Translations under genes and position numbers: made by a program
Shown: piece by piece, positions 26,701 to 32,729 of the stretch
How positions within the stretch are numbered: position 1 is the stretch's first letter
Layout of the letters: each line of letters opens with the position of its first letter
Notes under the pieces: generated by a model
Seen by the model: the letters and a program-made list of their open reading frames with translations, nothing else
What the model was told of the DNA's origin: nothing
The model's database searches: none
From: JACQAP01 sp035548375
Lineage (GTDB): Bacteria > Pseudomonadota > Gammaproteobacteria > Burkholderiales > JACQAP01
Assembly (NCBI GenBank): GCA_035548375.1
Contig: DASZTG010000094.1
Coordinates: 85,724 to 149,723 of the forward strand
DNA: 64,000 nt
Direction: 5' to 3'

Positions 26701-28420
26701 CCAGCGCGGCGTTGCCGTCGATGGTGATGTGCGCCTTCGCCTGCGATATGCTGATGTCGACGAGGTAGGCGATGTCGTCGAGTTGCTTCAGGAATACGTT
26801 CGCGACTTCGCTGCCGGTATAGTGGAACACATCGTCGGCGGTGGCCGTCAGCGTAATCTTGCCGCCCTTGAGCGTCGCACCGTGGATGTCGATGCCGGCG
26901 TCCTGGCCATCCAGCGCCTTGAAGAACAGGTCTGTTGCCGAGTCCGTTGCGGCAATCGTGATGTTGCCGGCCCTGTAGCTGCCGGTGGAATTCGCGAGCA
27001 ATTGCGCACCGCTGTCGAGGACGATGGCGCGCGCGTTCAGGGTCAAGTCGCCGGAATCGCCGGTCGAATCGTTGCTTATGTGCGCGTCGCGCGCCGACTG
27101 GCCGGAATTGGCGGTCACCTGGCGCGTGGAAATCACGCGATTCGCGTTCACGGTGATGGTGTCGTCCGCGGTCAGCGTCAGGTTGCCGGCGTCCCAGACG
27201 ATGCCGTCGCTGCCGGCGCTCACTGAATTGGCGCCCGCGTCGCCGCGCAGCAGGTCGTTGTCGATGACCAGGTTCTCGGGATCGAGCAGGATGCTGCCCG
27301 CGACGCCGTGCGGCGCAGTGGCGCTCAGGGCGCCGCCCGACAGCACCAGCGTCTTGCGCGCGCTCAGGTCGATGAAACCGCCGTCGCCGGAAATTTCGCC
27401 GCCGTCCGCGCGAACCGCCGAGCCCGCACCGGTCGTCAACTGGTTCTCCGCCCAGATGACGACGTTTCCGCCGGACGAACGCTCGCCATGGCCGCTGGCC
27501 GAAACAAGGCCTCCCTGGACCAGGTTCACGTCATGGCCGGCGCGAATTTCGATGTCGTTCGCGTTGAGGCCGCCGGCACCATCGGCGGAAAGGGTGCCGC
27601 TGTTTTCGATGTCGTTCGCCGCGAGGATGCGGATCTTGCCGTTCTGCACGGCGATGCGGTTGCCGGTCGTGACATCGTTCACGTTGACGATGTCGCTGAA
27701 GTCGGCCTGCGCGCCGCGGAACACCGCGCCGGTCAGGATCGCGCCGGAGTTGATGATGTCGCCGCCTTGCAAGGTCGCATCGCCGGCGGTGTTGATCCTG
27801 CCCTTGATGAGGATCAGGCCCTTGTCGTTGATGGGCACGGTCCCGGTCAGCAGGCTGGTGGTCGCCGCCGCATTCGGCGCGCCGGGCGCGTCGAAGAAGT
27901 TGTCGATGAAGGCGTGGGTCGGCGTGAGCAGCGTGAGCGAGCCGGCATTGATGACGCCGCCGCTGCCCACGATGATGCCTTCCGGGTTGGCCAGGAATAC
28001 ATTGCCGCCGATCTGGCCGTTCTTGACGGCGTTGAGCATGCCGTCGATTCGCGATGCCGAAGCCGAGCTGACCAGGTTCAGGAGGTTCGAGGCGCCCGCG
28101 GGCACCTGCAGGTTCACCGTGTTGCCGGAATAGACGTCGAACTTGCTGAAGGAGTTGAACGCGTTGTTGCCGACGATGGTTGCGGTCGAGACGTCGGTCA
28201 CGCGACCGTTGATGTTCAGCGTGGTGCGCGTGCGCCCGTCGGTGACGATCTGGTCGCCTTGCGAGATGGACGGGAAGCCCATCGCCGTGCCGAGGGCGAC
28301 GGCCAGCGGCGTCAGGCTGAAGCGCCGGAACGTGCCCCGCCACGGGAAATTCCCCGATCGCGCGGATGCGCGAGACCCCGCCGCCGCCTTGCGGCGGCGC
28401 GACGCGAACGATACCTTCAT
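14783..28420 (-). CDS. Giant TpsA filamentous hemagglutinin-type adhesin, 4545 aa
   Basis: This is a very large two-partner-secreted exoprotein, expected on the cell surface or released. A long basic N-terminus leads into a hydrophobic signal region (about residues 35-50). The TPS secretion domain follows at about 55-200, with NVFLANPEGIIVGSGGVINAG and NPEGI at 145-149. The bulk consists of glycine-, alanine- and threonine-rich repeats with recurring AYI(D/S) and VTTTAT-like beta-helix units, close to LktA-type filamentous adhesins. Cysteines are rare (for example CPPGSATC, CTGGLC and a CC pair). The ATG at 28420 has a GGGAG ribosome-binding site. The frame is uninterrupted over 13.6 kb, so the gene looks functional. 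TpsB overlaps its 3' end. The C-terminal part is non-repetitive and may be the functional tip. Confidence 0.92.
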   Translation of the reverse strand: MKVSFASRRRKAAAGSRASARSGNFPWRGTFRRFSLTPLAVALGTAMGFPSISQGDQIVTDGRTRTTLNINGRVTDVSTATIVGNNAFNSFSKFDVYSGNTVNLQVPAGASNLLNLVSSASASRIDGMLNAVKNGQIGGNVFLANPEGIIVGSGGVINAGSLTLLTPTHAFIDNFFDAPGAPNAAATTSLLTGTVPINDKGLILIKGRINTAGDATLQGGDIINSGAILTGAVFRGAQADFSDIVNVNDVTTGNRIAVQNGKIRILAANDIENSGTLSADGAGGLNANDIEIRAGHDVNLVQGGLVSASGHGERSSGGNVVIWAENQLTTGAGSAVRADGGEISGDGGFIDLSARKTLVLSGGALSATAPHGVAGSILLDPENLVIDNDLLRGDAGANSVSAGSDGIVWDAGNLTLTADDTITVNANRVISTRQVTANSGQSARDAHISNDSTGDSGDLTLNARAIVLDSGAQLLANSTGSYRAGNITIAATDSATDLFFKALDGQDAGIDIHGATLKGGKITLTATADDVFHYTGSEVANVFLKQLDDIAYLVDISISQAKAHITIDGNAALVAKTDVDIESTAKTLASMNVTGESGFGVGYGKAAASATTQVTSASITAGGTVKVAADSTAATDITVETINRGRTNSLTFDASKYIDVALAMSEANLDSTATIGSASTVNAGGALSVAATGHKSASVSANGGAYDDGTAGAGVALSSFTSNVTAHLDGSVTNAGSVTVSADLTSLDGSNSISASSGSGSGLLTTAKQFLPSQIVTSALSVVQAGILDALTSKPQSPASSQKFGLAAAFLYLDQQNNVEARIGPAASVKSIGAVDVEATSSDILTYRAAASVDQAKLGDGSSQSTSVKKVALSAAIAVADLDNETRAYIGDGAVVDSGGAITVNAHSDFPVPYSAWGNWSDVTDAKSGMDKIDNLLGSATLSTITGWTQSFAESDKLGLSGSFNFFGLNNSSEAWIGDGVRINTGHDAGGIGNAQDVSVTALSTQGTINLAGVFGFKLAGVNAQATGIGGGLASLDFGDTAHASIGSGSIINAHDLVVDARSDTNNITIAESGGKSAKGTSFNASIALVDVDNSTTATIDNSAVIATTGALDIHATDDTKNVVVAGGFSKGINGIGIGVVVTNVDRATFAGIADTAAALAATISLDGLSADAQGKFTLPAGTTPVAGEALVYHKGATANGEIGNLDDGTVYYVIVPDPTHPNVIQLATSANNAVKGIAVTGLSAGTGSGHALAGTGTVSAQGTVDVNATSGGMVTSLAVAGSLVTDGQEPAPVKGESASARMDKLADYQNKAEANKGLGFSGSASVTSMNDATEASLTGARVDHAASLSAEASNSSSILSVSGSVAVSTARGKVPGIAGAYSENDTANVTRAFVHDSMIDVDGALGVSADTEGSKMEAITAGVAVATKYTAVAGAVSINGIENQTLAWVDGGSSIRSGSASINASDEASIFTLAGSLDYAGKQGFGVGASVSINDIANTTDAHVAQSDLEATAGGVSVTQSAHQDIEAVAVSAGASTGGLAANFAVSANMIESTDTAYVSGKLANGVQASGAVAVSASDDSSILAIGGGLALSTNSGGVGASGAYSSIDNDVSAYLLNAKVVSTGGNVIVTATTDDDIETIGIGFAGGQSVGLAGSVAVNRIDTTTAAYLSAADVSSYGSIAVTSIADYDFTIYAGALGIGLKTAGFGGTVAVNLLYGDTRADITGGSLVDAKGFNLVTVPTLGTTGAGTRLARGVAVLASTSQDAETWGISGGLSANVGIGLTGAGNEASGSTLAYIDGGSKVNTRDQSNSSATQDVSVEAFSTVAYSSDLGGLGVGLSTAGVGATVGIGLIDTTTKAYIDGAEADARNALKVATFSTESVEGVGIAAAGGSDAALAGTVFVTKIGGTNEAYIINANSIDVGGDLVVHAEDHVYIGRDGSSGMLGGAAAVSFGASGGAAVSAVTIENATRAYISNAQTDAMGATRVQAVSSQEANSGVMGIAISQWFGAAASVVVNNIATTTEAYISEPTGGTTKINAGTTNANAGQQIEVSASNKTTIDTQIFGAGGAFVGVGAGVDATSIRNTVNASIGANTEVHAIGDVAVTATSNRDVTSGVIAFGGGVVGVAGAVTVLSIGATMSASDVANTQSTVDGQTTKTFDLMGMPGDSSGLSVGSMFGSTVIPGGTSASIGNSASVTTTSGDITVQAADTIKVHAIDGGGTAGLGGAGASVGLVTLNPYVQAFVGQGATLSTNGSITVHADATITDSSMDAYIGAIGGITLVQAVAKIDSNATVEAYIGNSVKVTHAAAVEVGATRSNEQEANAYGVSAAATGAYGGSVAQSTSGGTTSALVNDDADLANAGALSVTASNSFGGDHGNATLAVAAAGGGLVGGSGALAISQSSGDVIAATGDRVKLPDGDVIIAAGRSSNQYAETMGVTAGGALAVGVTISHADSSGTTHAELGSDTKTTTSRAGGLLIAAVATDSNDAHSTAGSGGVFAGNGSESDTSDDSHVFAGVGASSSASVPAIHSGAVTLQALHTSNYGGEANSVNAAAVGASGAFVNHDVSADAKVEIGSNVDIVAGQGIVARAHNEFISTTTGDSASAAAGGVLTGSAAESSASINSTTEVALDTGVKLDSGTDPILHPGGIVLEASTLVAASDHITLNTGGAIAGAGTNSGIEATIANKVDIGEGSLLTSTGNIAVGTFTQASLNAVSLVNTWGLAGIGVALAHTTADVKEDVIIGEGTTLRGFGNVNVMAGDDATGVLDASIAANASGDSYVRALLALPYATVNSDVTSHAKLEIDANAKILSAQNVTVGAYNGDITATAHGAGHGYQLGFIPTDTGNIGNSSPQPVTTAEVAVGQGAQVEAGIYHTMQITITDANCPPGSATCNYDVNDGAAPFTLTHDTSFDVPAFIDDHFSGTGALLIKSGTSSDDVGAVTLGTLFAAGGTVTVHADTLSGSGTITAHSSPTITVDNQSSNYLVLGNVLIPNTPGGGIAFTGTALRENAGSITLHSEDNGAGTITIHNSHAGPVGNSQYGPSIFLTKDIQNIGGTVNITNDAGSLGQAATIFGKTVNVKIPEGVAVIEVPDPGAYFSGGNPYSEWDAQMGWPGGNPSDPLLALIGGPNANLAFTTLFTPTAHDGGDPHAVVVNGVLQKHYFIHGDCTGGLCSVIDVNPQVSTGPVSYNYASGDYSGSAASSAIYGGKVLIKAKYIDIDGGISIGASTDWSIVLPASLTAQGGAIYQAEQAYLSSGSTAASVIPLDGLKMANGDSVIGAKYDLLNHRILLDDVRASSDGGSLVLDGGIISTNQLGNIHVNGGLGNVRIDNETGRAVVLQDIYAGNAGPTQTIVSSVDINDHFLDSATRHWVYQYTPQSGVSVYNGAEGSTVENGNMTLMPASSSYTPVQGLRWAWQEVAKLHNALPAVTGGGDALDAWGNILNCCNWSWEMPAGQANNPWQFVTASGGFSIAPQGAVPTLPNGDPNLQPGGPAFTRTITGQLTDFYNFTSNPSGSQNFWWRNADPTWTGPSLFFPKEATLTISASVRADYPIAINFTGSSVGNVDIRSNAAVSMLGTITNPGGATSINAGGAITQATNAAIQTDSLVISATAGIGANQQPVFARMSADGTVTALGGTDGVYLDLQGGRIASVVSKNTAGTQFGNVWVRALDDLLPVAGGSGAIVGSNVTLTSTLGNIGSQATPVRVSAMGPDGASGKVDATAQRNIWLTDTATHDFLVGRIASVADGDISISVPHGSILNESGQTTSDTLGQDQVRQVWQDLHLTQQYGAEEEGSRTARSVIAFENLANRYYQDYFALVHAGDTSSARYQTTVAWLNENVGGGWQTAQPDPNFSYHATDAQVADLTKNAVWTEAELSNSIKQAALKSNSGAPVGIGDPNIVGHNVTLVAGTGVGKLADPIDISLDSIVAGTLSTKQSAAMTLAKAPGDIQSLGKDAQGNFVTYELATLPDGSVDYASVPAGITPYGFRIAQTAPVFVEMTGALNATAGDAAFVQSVRPTLVVDRVQAGGAVGLIAPASIVAAATRTNPNLPLISAGGDLRLTVGTGSLGTALAPLTLEVGGKLVSASAAQNAYLTSSGNLTVDSIFAGGQLVLEADDGGVFAGSSGVVINAHGVNIHADGDIGSSQNALTMQVADTDSFSGSAGGSANVHGAGASFNVASLTAGTDAQLSADGNLFVGQVQAGGAANVTAHAAVLAAAGFSGVNVTAEGITLNSDTADVGAATKRFVIEDHGTTNASAFGNLYLEQRNTSLKADALTALNGSLDLLVAGGDATIGKITALDAVSVALTTGGKLLIDDLDPASANLAVAGAGGEIEVTQAQVSQSLSASASSVKLDSVTQTGGSGPLHMTLQGAGGGMAGTVDANIVFANGVTIDRLSAQDAQINASVANLWIESASIGGTGVFTNQSFTAWLDNAGRVHHDDADLQLYAPFPFYLRFFADPRFETNALAIDYKDNISVNGVGPENSVTHFIPRLLSMLGIRSDKQAQNETTPEDGLVTWSSESLIPEDAIISIEQLEVNGR

Positions 28421-28580
28421 GACCGCTCCCTTACGTGTGGCCGAAGACCGTATGCGCGTCGCCGATCATGTTTTGGCTGGATATTTGGACTGGACCGGCA
28501 CTTGTTTCCATGCGCCGGCGCCGACGATCGCCCGAGCGGCAAGGTATCAGCATGGCGCCAGCGTTCCATCTATACGGAAG

Positions 28581-28601
28581 TATGGGTCGCTGCAACCCAT
28601 A
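28581..28601. promoter_or_regulatory. Inverted repeat between tpsA and the sensor kinase, candidate operator
   Basis: TATGGGT-N7-ACCCATA is a perfect seven-base dyad located between the divergent tpsA (start 28420) and hybrid kinase genes. It lies about 20 bases before the ribosome-binding site of the kinase leader ORF, which places it at or near that promoter. A dimeric regulator could bind it; which one is unknown. Confidence 0.4.
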
Positions 28602-28620
28602 GATTGGTCTAGGATATTTG

Positions 28621-28658
28621 CATGACTACCGGCGAATCCACATGACTACCGGCGAATC
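28621..28658 (+). repeat. Tandem duplication of a start-codon region, period 20
   Basis: An 18-base string beginning CATGACTACCGGCGAATC occurs at 28621-28638 and again at 28641-28658. The second copy carries the in-frame start of the sensor kinase; the first creates an upstream mini-ORF. Confidence 0.9.
28622..28645 (+). CDS. Seven-codon leader ORF overlapping the kinase start
   Basis: ATG at 28622 opens a frame reading MTTGEST and then TGA at 28643-28645, which overlaps the kinase ATG at 28642 as ATGA. An AGGA ribosome-binding site (28611-28614) is seven bases before this leader start, whereas no good site precedes the kinase ATG. The kinase is therefore probably translated by coupling through the leader. 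The leader peptide copies the first six kinase residues, having arisen from the 20-base duplication. No known family. Confidence 0.5.
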   Translation: MTTGEST

Positions 28659-30447
28659 GATTCGCATCGAGCAGGCCAGGCTGATCCACCGGAACATGCC
28701 CACCGCCGTCATCGGCGGTTTCCTGGTGGCTGCGCTGACGGCGCTGGTGTTCGCGCGCGTCACGCCTGTGGCAAGCGTGCTCGGATGGCTGCTCGCGTGC
28801 GCCCTGGCGTCGACTTATCGCATGAGCGTGTGGAAGCGGTATCGCACCAGCCTCGCGACCCACGACGACGCCACGCGCTGGCTGCGTCAGTCGATGATAG
28901 GCGCGGCCGCCAACGGCACGCTCTGGGGAGTCGGATTCTTCGTGGTCTCGCCGGCCGACATGGTGGACTACCAGCTGCTGTTCGTTTGGGCCGCGGTCAT
29001 GATGACCGTTGCCGCCATGTTCAGCTTCAGCGTGCACTACCCGAGCTTCCTTGCATTCATGATCCCGTGGAGCGTCATCGGCGCGGTGGAACTGGCCGGG
29101 CACATGACCGTCTGGCACTGGGCGATCGCGCTGGGCATCCCGATCTTTTCCGTCGTCGCGGCGCGCTTCATGTTCACGTTCAGCCAGGTTTTCCAGGAAA
29201 CGCTGAAGCTGCGTTTCGAGAACGTCGAGCTGGTCGCGCAACTGACCAAGCAGAAAGAAGCGGCCGAGGCCGCGAACCTGGCGAAGTCGCGCTTCCTCGC
29301 GGTGGCGAGCCACGACCTGCGCCAGCCCATGCATGCGCTGAACCTCTACGTCGGCACGTTGGCCGGCCTCGATCTTTCGGAGCGCGCGCGCAAGCTGCTC
29401 GCCAACGTGCGCCAGTGCGGCGAAGCGATGGACAAGATGTTCCGCGCGCTGCTCGACGTGTCGCGGCTCGACGCCGGCATCATCCAGCCGGAGACGCGCG
29501 CCTTCGCCATGCAGCCGATGCTAGAGCGCGTGCGCATGGAATTCGAACCGCAGGCGCGCAACAAGGGGCTGGAGCTGCGTGTCGTGAACAGTTCCGCCAC
29601 GGTGCACAGCGACCCGGCCATGGTCGAGCGCATGCTGCGCAACCTCGTCCTCAACGCGATCCTGCACACCGGCAGCGGCAAGGTGCTGGTCGGATGCAGG
29701 CGCCGCAAAGGCCGCCTGAACGTGCGCGTCTACGACACCGGGCCGGGCATTCCGCGCGAATTGCACGGAAAGGTGTTCCAGGAATTCTTCCAGATCGGCA
29801 ACCCGGAGCGGGACCGCACGAAGGGCCTGGGCCTGGGCCTGGCAATCGTCGAGCGGCTGGCGAAGCTGTTGTCCGCGCCGGTGAAGCTTGAGTCCGAGCC
29901 CGGCAAGGGCGCCATGTTCGCCTTCGAGCTGCCGCGCGTGCGCCAGGACGACGTGCCCGCCCACATGCGCACGGACCCGAACATGCGCGCGCGCAAGAAT
30001 TTCGAGGGCATGATGGTCGTCGTCATCGACGACGAGGCACCGGTGCTCGACGCGATGCGCGGGCTGCTGGAAATGTGGGGCTGTCGCGTCGTCACTGCCT
30101 CGTCGGGAAGCGAGGCGTTGAAGAAGCTCGGCAGCATCACGCGCGTGCCCGACATGCTGGTGTGCGACTACCGGCTGCGCGACGACGAGGACGGCATCGG
30201 CGTGATCGGCGCACTGCGCGCGGAATTCAACGACGACATCCCGGCGATGCTGATCACCGGCGACACCGGCCCCGAGCGTATCCGCGAAATCCAGGGCAGC
30301 GGGCTCACCGTGCTGCACAAGCCGTTGCAGGAAAACGAGCTGCGATCCGCGCTAGCGCGCCTTGCGCGCCAGCCCGGCCAGTCAATTCTGGAGGATGCCG
30401 AGTCGGCGCGCGACCAGGACGGCCTGCGTGCGGTTGGCCACGTTTAG
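28642..30447 (+). CDS. Hybrid sensor histidine kinase with C-terminal receiver, 601 aa
   Basis: The N-terminal 190 residues contain about five or six hydrophobic segments and no large periplasmic domain. A short coiled coil leads to the HisKA domain with phospho-acceptor His224 in VASHDLRQPMHALN. The ATPase domain has the N box NLVLNAILHT, the G1 box DTGPGIP (about 365-371) and the G2 box KGLGLGLAIV. A C-terminal receiver begins near residue 455, with acidic pocket VVIDDE and phospho-acceptor Asp509 in VCDYRL. There is no output domain, so phosphate probably passes to a separate regulator, the obvious candidate being the NarL-type protein whose gene overlaps its 3' end. The start lies in the duplicated leader region. 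Confidence 0.9.
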   Translation: MTTGESIRIEQARLIHRNMPTAVIGGFLVAALTALVFARVTPVASVLGWLLACALASTYRMSVWKRYRTSLATHDDATRWLRQSMIGAAANGTLWGVGFFVVSPADMVDYQLLFVWAAVMMTVAAMFSFSVHYPSFLAFMIPWSVIGAVELAGHMTVWHWAIALGIPIFSVVAARFMFTFSQVFQETLKLRFENVELVAQLTKQKEAAEAANLAKSRFLAVASHDLRQPMHALNLYVGTLAGLDLSERARKLLANVRQCGEAMDKMFRALLDVSRLDAGIIQPETRAFAMQPMLERVRMEFEPQARNKGLELRVVNSSATVHSDPAMVERMLRNLVLNAILHTGSGKVLVGCRRRKGRLNVRVYDTGPGIPRELHGKVFQEFFQIGNPERDRTKGLGLGLAIVERLAKLLSAPVKLESEPGKGAMFAFELPRVRQDDVPAHMRTDPNMRARKNFEGMMVVVIDDEAPVLDAMRGLLEMWGCRVVTASSGSEALKKLGSITRVPDMLVCDYRLRDDEDGIGVIGALRAEFNDDIPAMLITGDTGPERIREIQGSGLTVLHKPLQENELRSALARLARQPGQSILEDAESARDQDGLRAVGHV

Positions 30448-31011
30448 CGCGCGAAAAATCGCGGACACGTGCATCTTGACCGTGATCTCCGCGACCTCCA
30501 GGCGCAGCCCGATTTCCTTGTTCGAGTGACCCTGCGCCAATAGCGCCAGGATCTCGCGCTGGCGCGGCGTGAGCACGGTCTCCGCGTCTTCCTCTATGCC
30601 CGCGCTGCCGCTGGGCGTGATCCATTCCTGGCGTTCGACCTTCCCCTCGATCATGCGTGCCAGCAGCTCGCCCAGCGTTTCGGTCGACACCGCCTTCGAG
30701 ACGAACACTTTGGCGCCCGCGCGCAGGGCGGCCATCGCGTCGCGCCGGTCTTCCGAAGCTGAAACCGCGACCAGTCCCGCTCCCGGCAATGCCCGGCTGA
30801 ATGCCGAGATCGCCTCGGCGCCGTTCATGCCGGGCAGGCCGGGGTCGAGCAGGATGAGGCTCACCTTTTCGAGGGAATCCGCAAGCCGCAATCCCTCTTC
30901 CGCAGAACTCGCGGCGACCGGCGTGACATTGGGCAACGCGTCGCGCACGAGTTGGATCAGGGCATCGCGGAACAGGGGATGGTCTTCGACGATCAGCGCC
31001 GAGGCGGGCAT
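30382..31011 (-). CDS. NarL/FixJ-family response regulator, 209 aa
   Basis: An N-terminal receiver has acidic residues VEDH at 8-11, phospho-acceptor Asp56 in LLDPGLPG and Lys in VSKAV. A LuxR-type HTH follows at about 145-205 with LTPRQREILALLAQGHSNKEIG and TVKMHVSAIFRAL. It is a DNA-binding cytoplasmic regulator. Its 3' end overlaps the convergent sensor kinase gene by 66 bases, so the two transcripts are antisense to each other at their ends. It lies 90 bases downstream of livF on the same strand and could receive read-through from the ABC operon. The kinase is its likely partner by proximity. Confidence 0.88.
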   Translation of the reverse strand: MPASALIVEDHPLFRDALIQLVRDALPNVTPVAASSAEEGLRLADSLEKVSLILLDPGLPGMNGAEAISAFSRALPGAGLVAVSASEDRRDAMAALRAGAKVFVSKAVSTETLGELLARMIEGKVERQEWITPSGSAGIEEDAETVLTPRQREILALLAQGHSNKEIGLRLEVAEITVKMHVSAIFRALNVANRTQAVLVARRLGILQN

Positions 31012-31101
31012 ATCTGGATTGCCGGCCTTGCGACGCGGCGGATGCGCAAACGATTCGCCGAAGTGTAGCAGACGGGTTGCGCCCGCCCGGATGATGAACC
31101 C

Positions 31102-31815
31102 CTAGACGCCGAGGTGTTGCCGCAGCGAAAGCGGGTCGGCGCGCACCTGTGCAGCCGTGGCGTCGAGAACGACGCGGCCCTTGACCAGGACCAGGTTGCG
31201 ATCCGCAAATGCGGACACCGCGGAAAAATTCTTGTCGACGACGATGACGGACAGGCCGTCGTCGCGCAACCGCGCGAGCACAGCCCAGACTTCGCGCGCC
31301 ACGAGCGGCGCCAGGCCTTCGGTGGCTTCGTCCAGGATCAACACGTCGGGATGGGTCATCAGGGCGCGACCGATGCTGAGCATCTGCTGCTCGCCACCGG
31401 ACAACTGCGCGCCGCCGTGGCCCAACCGCTGCGCCAGTCGCGGGAACAACTCCATGATCCTTTCGAAAGTCCAGTCGCGCCGTCCGCCGCTGCCCGGCCG
31501 CGCCGCCATGACCAGGTTCTCGCGCACGCTCAATCCCGGAAAAATGCCGCGGCCTTCCGGAACGTAGGCGAGGCCCGCGCGCGCAATCCGGTGCGGCGCC
31601 GCGCGCGTCATGTCCTCCCCGCGGACCTTCACGTCGCCGGAATGCGGCGGCAGCAAGCCGAGCACGCATCGCAGCAGCGTGGTCTTGCCCATGCCGTTGC
31701 GGCCCATCAGGCCGAGCGCCTCGCCGCGCTTCAGCACGAGGTCGACGCCGTGCAATACGCGGCTCGCGCCGTAGCCGGCGTGGAGGCCTTTCGCCTCGAT
31801 CAGGATTTCAGGCAT
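31102..31815 (-). CDS. livF: ABC transporter ATP-binding protein, LivF type
   Basis: This is one of two ATPases of a branched-chain-amino-acid-type importer. Walker A GRNGMGKTT, signature LSGGEQQ and Walker B VLILDEAT are all present. The YVPEGRGIFPGLSVREN segment is typical of LivF. The ATG at 31815 is chosen because the longer frame to 31914 runs into an intergenic repeat and reads low-complexity. The end RADPLSLRQHLGV is the normal LivF C-terminus. It is separated from livG by the 167-base repeat region. Next to benzoate-CoA ligase and box genes, the most likely cargo is benzoate or a related aromatic acid, which is inference. Confidence 0.9.
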   Translation of the reverse strand: MPEILIEAKGLHAGYGASRVLHGVDLVLKRGEALGLMGRNGMGKTTLLRCVLGLLPPHSGDVKVRGEDMTRAAPHRIARAGLAYVPEGRGIFPGLSVRENLVMAARPGSGGRRDWTFERIMELFPRLAQRLGHGGAQLSGGEQQMLSIGRALMTHPDVLILDEATEGLAPLVAREVWAVLARLRDDGLSVIVVDKNFSAVSAFADRNLVLVKGRVVLDATAAQVRADPLSLRQHLGV

Positions 31816-31820
31816 ACATC

Positions 31821-31971
31821 TCGACGCAAAGGCGCAAAGCACGCAAAGGACGCGAAGAAATGCCAAATCGGAAACATAAATGTCGTGTCGATAATGTTGC
31901 GCAGACACCAGCAACGTTTTTCTTGTCTGGCGTTTTTGTTTTCCTTTGCGACCTTTGCGCCTTTGCGTCGA
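31821..31971. repeat. Intergenic repeat family A, copy 1 (between livG and livF)
   Basis: The left arm at 31821-31857 begins TCGACGCAAAGGCGCAAAG and continues with more (A/G)CGCAAAG units. The right arm at 31941-31971 is its near-perfect reverse complement. About 84 unrelated bases lie between the arms. The element almost fills the gap between two genes of one operon. Confidence 0.85.
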
Positions 31972-31982
31972 GGTGTAAGCAA

Positions 31983-32729
31983 CTAAGCCGTGCCAAGATA
32001 AGCCTCCTGCACGGCGCGGCTGGCGCGGATCTGCGCCGGCGGTCCGCTTTCGAGCAAGCGGCCGTTGACCATGACGGTCAGCGTGTCGGCCAGCGCGAAC
32101 ACCGCGTCCATGTCGTGCTCGACCAGCAGGATGGCGTGATCCGTTGCAAGGTCTTTCAACAACGCGAGGATGCCGACGGCTTCCGCGTGCCCCATGCCGG
32201 CAAGCGGCTCGTCGAGCAGCAGCACGCGCGGGCGAGTTGCCAGCACCATCGCGATCTCGACCTGGCGGCGTTCGCCGTGCGACAGATCGGCGACCCTGGC
32301 GTCGGCGCGACCGGCCATGCCGACGCGGCCCAGCGCGTCCATCGCGGCGGCATCGACTTGCGGTCGCGAGGCCTGCGGTCGAAACAGGTGCGCGATCCCA
32401 CGCAATCGTGACTGCGCCGCGAGCCTGCAGTTCTCGCGCGCCGAGAGCGGGAGGAACAGGTTGATCTTCTGGTAGCTGCGCGCGATGCCGAGCTGCGACA
32501 CGCGGTGCGCGGGCAGGCCGGTGATTTCGTGGCCGTCGAACCAGACCTCGCCACCGTCCGCCGGCAATTCGCCGGAGAGCAAATTGATGAGCGTGCTTTT
32601 GCCGGCGCCGTTCGGTCCGATGACCGCGTGTACTTTTCCGGTTTCGCAGGCGAGCGACACGCCGTCGACGGCGGCAAGACCGCCGAAACTGCGCGAGAGT
32701 TCCAGCGCGTGCAGAAGCGCTTCAGGCAT
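31983..32729 (-). CDS. livG: ABC transporter ATP-binding protein, LivG type
   Basis: The second ATPase of the importer. Walker A GPNGAGKST, signature LSHGERRQ (a common LivG variant of LSGGQ), Walker B VLLLDEPLAG and switch histidine in LLVEHDMD are visible. The LivG-specific insertion around NLFLPLSARENCRLAAQSRL is present, together with the C-terminal VQEAYLGTA. It overlaps the livM stop by eight bases. Read with livH, livM, livF and the solute-binding protein, it completes an importer with a full set of parts. Confidence 0.92.
   Translation of the reverse strand: MPEALLHALELSRSFGGLAAVDGVSLACETGKVHAVIGPNGAGKSTLINLLSGELPADGGEVWFDGHEITGLPAHRVSQLGIARSYQKINLFLPLSARENCRLAAQSRLRGIAHLFRPQASRPQVDAAAMDALGRVGMAGRADARVADLSHGERRQVEIAMVLATRPRVLLLDEPLAGMGHAEAVGILALLKDLATDHAILLVEHDMDAVFALADTLTVMVNGRLLESGPPAQIRASRAVQEAYLGTA

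Noticed and set aside
31816..31914. N-terminal extension of LivF into the repeat
   Set aside because: The extra 33 residues come from the CGCAAAGG repeat and read like low-complexity cysteine- and leucine-rich sequence; the ATG at 31815 starts a normal LivF.
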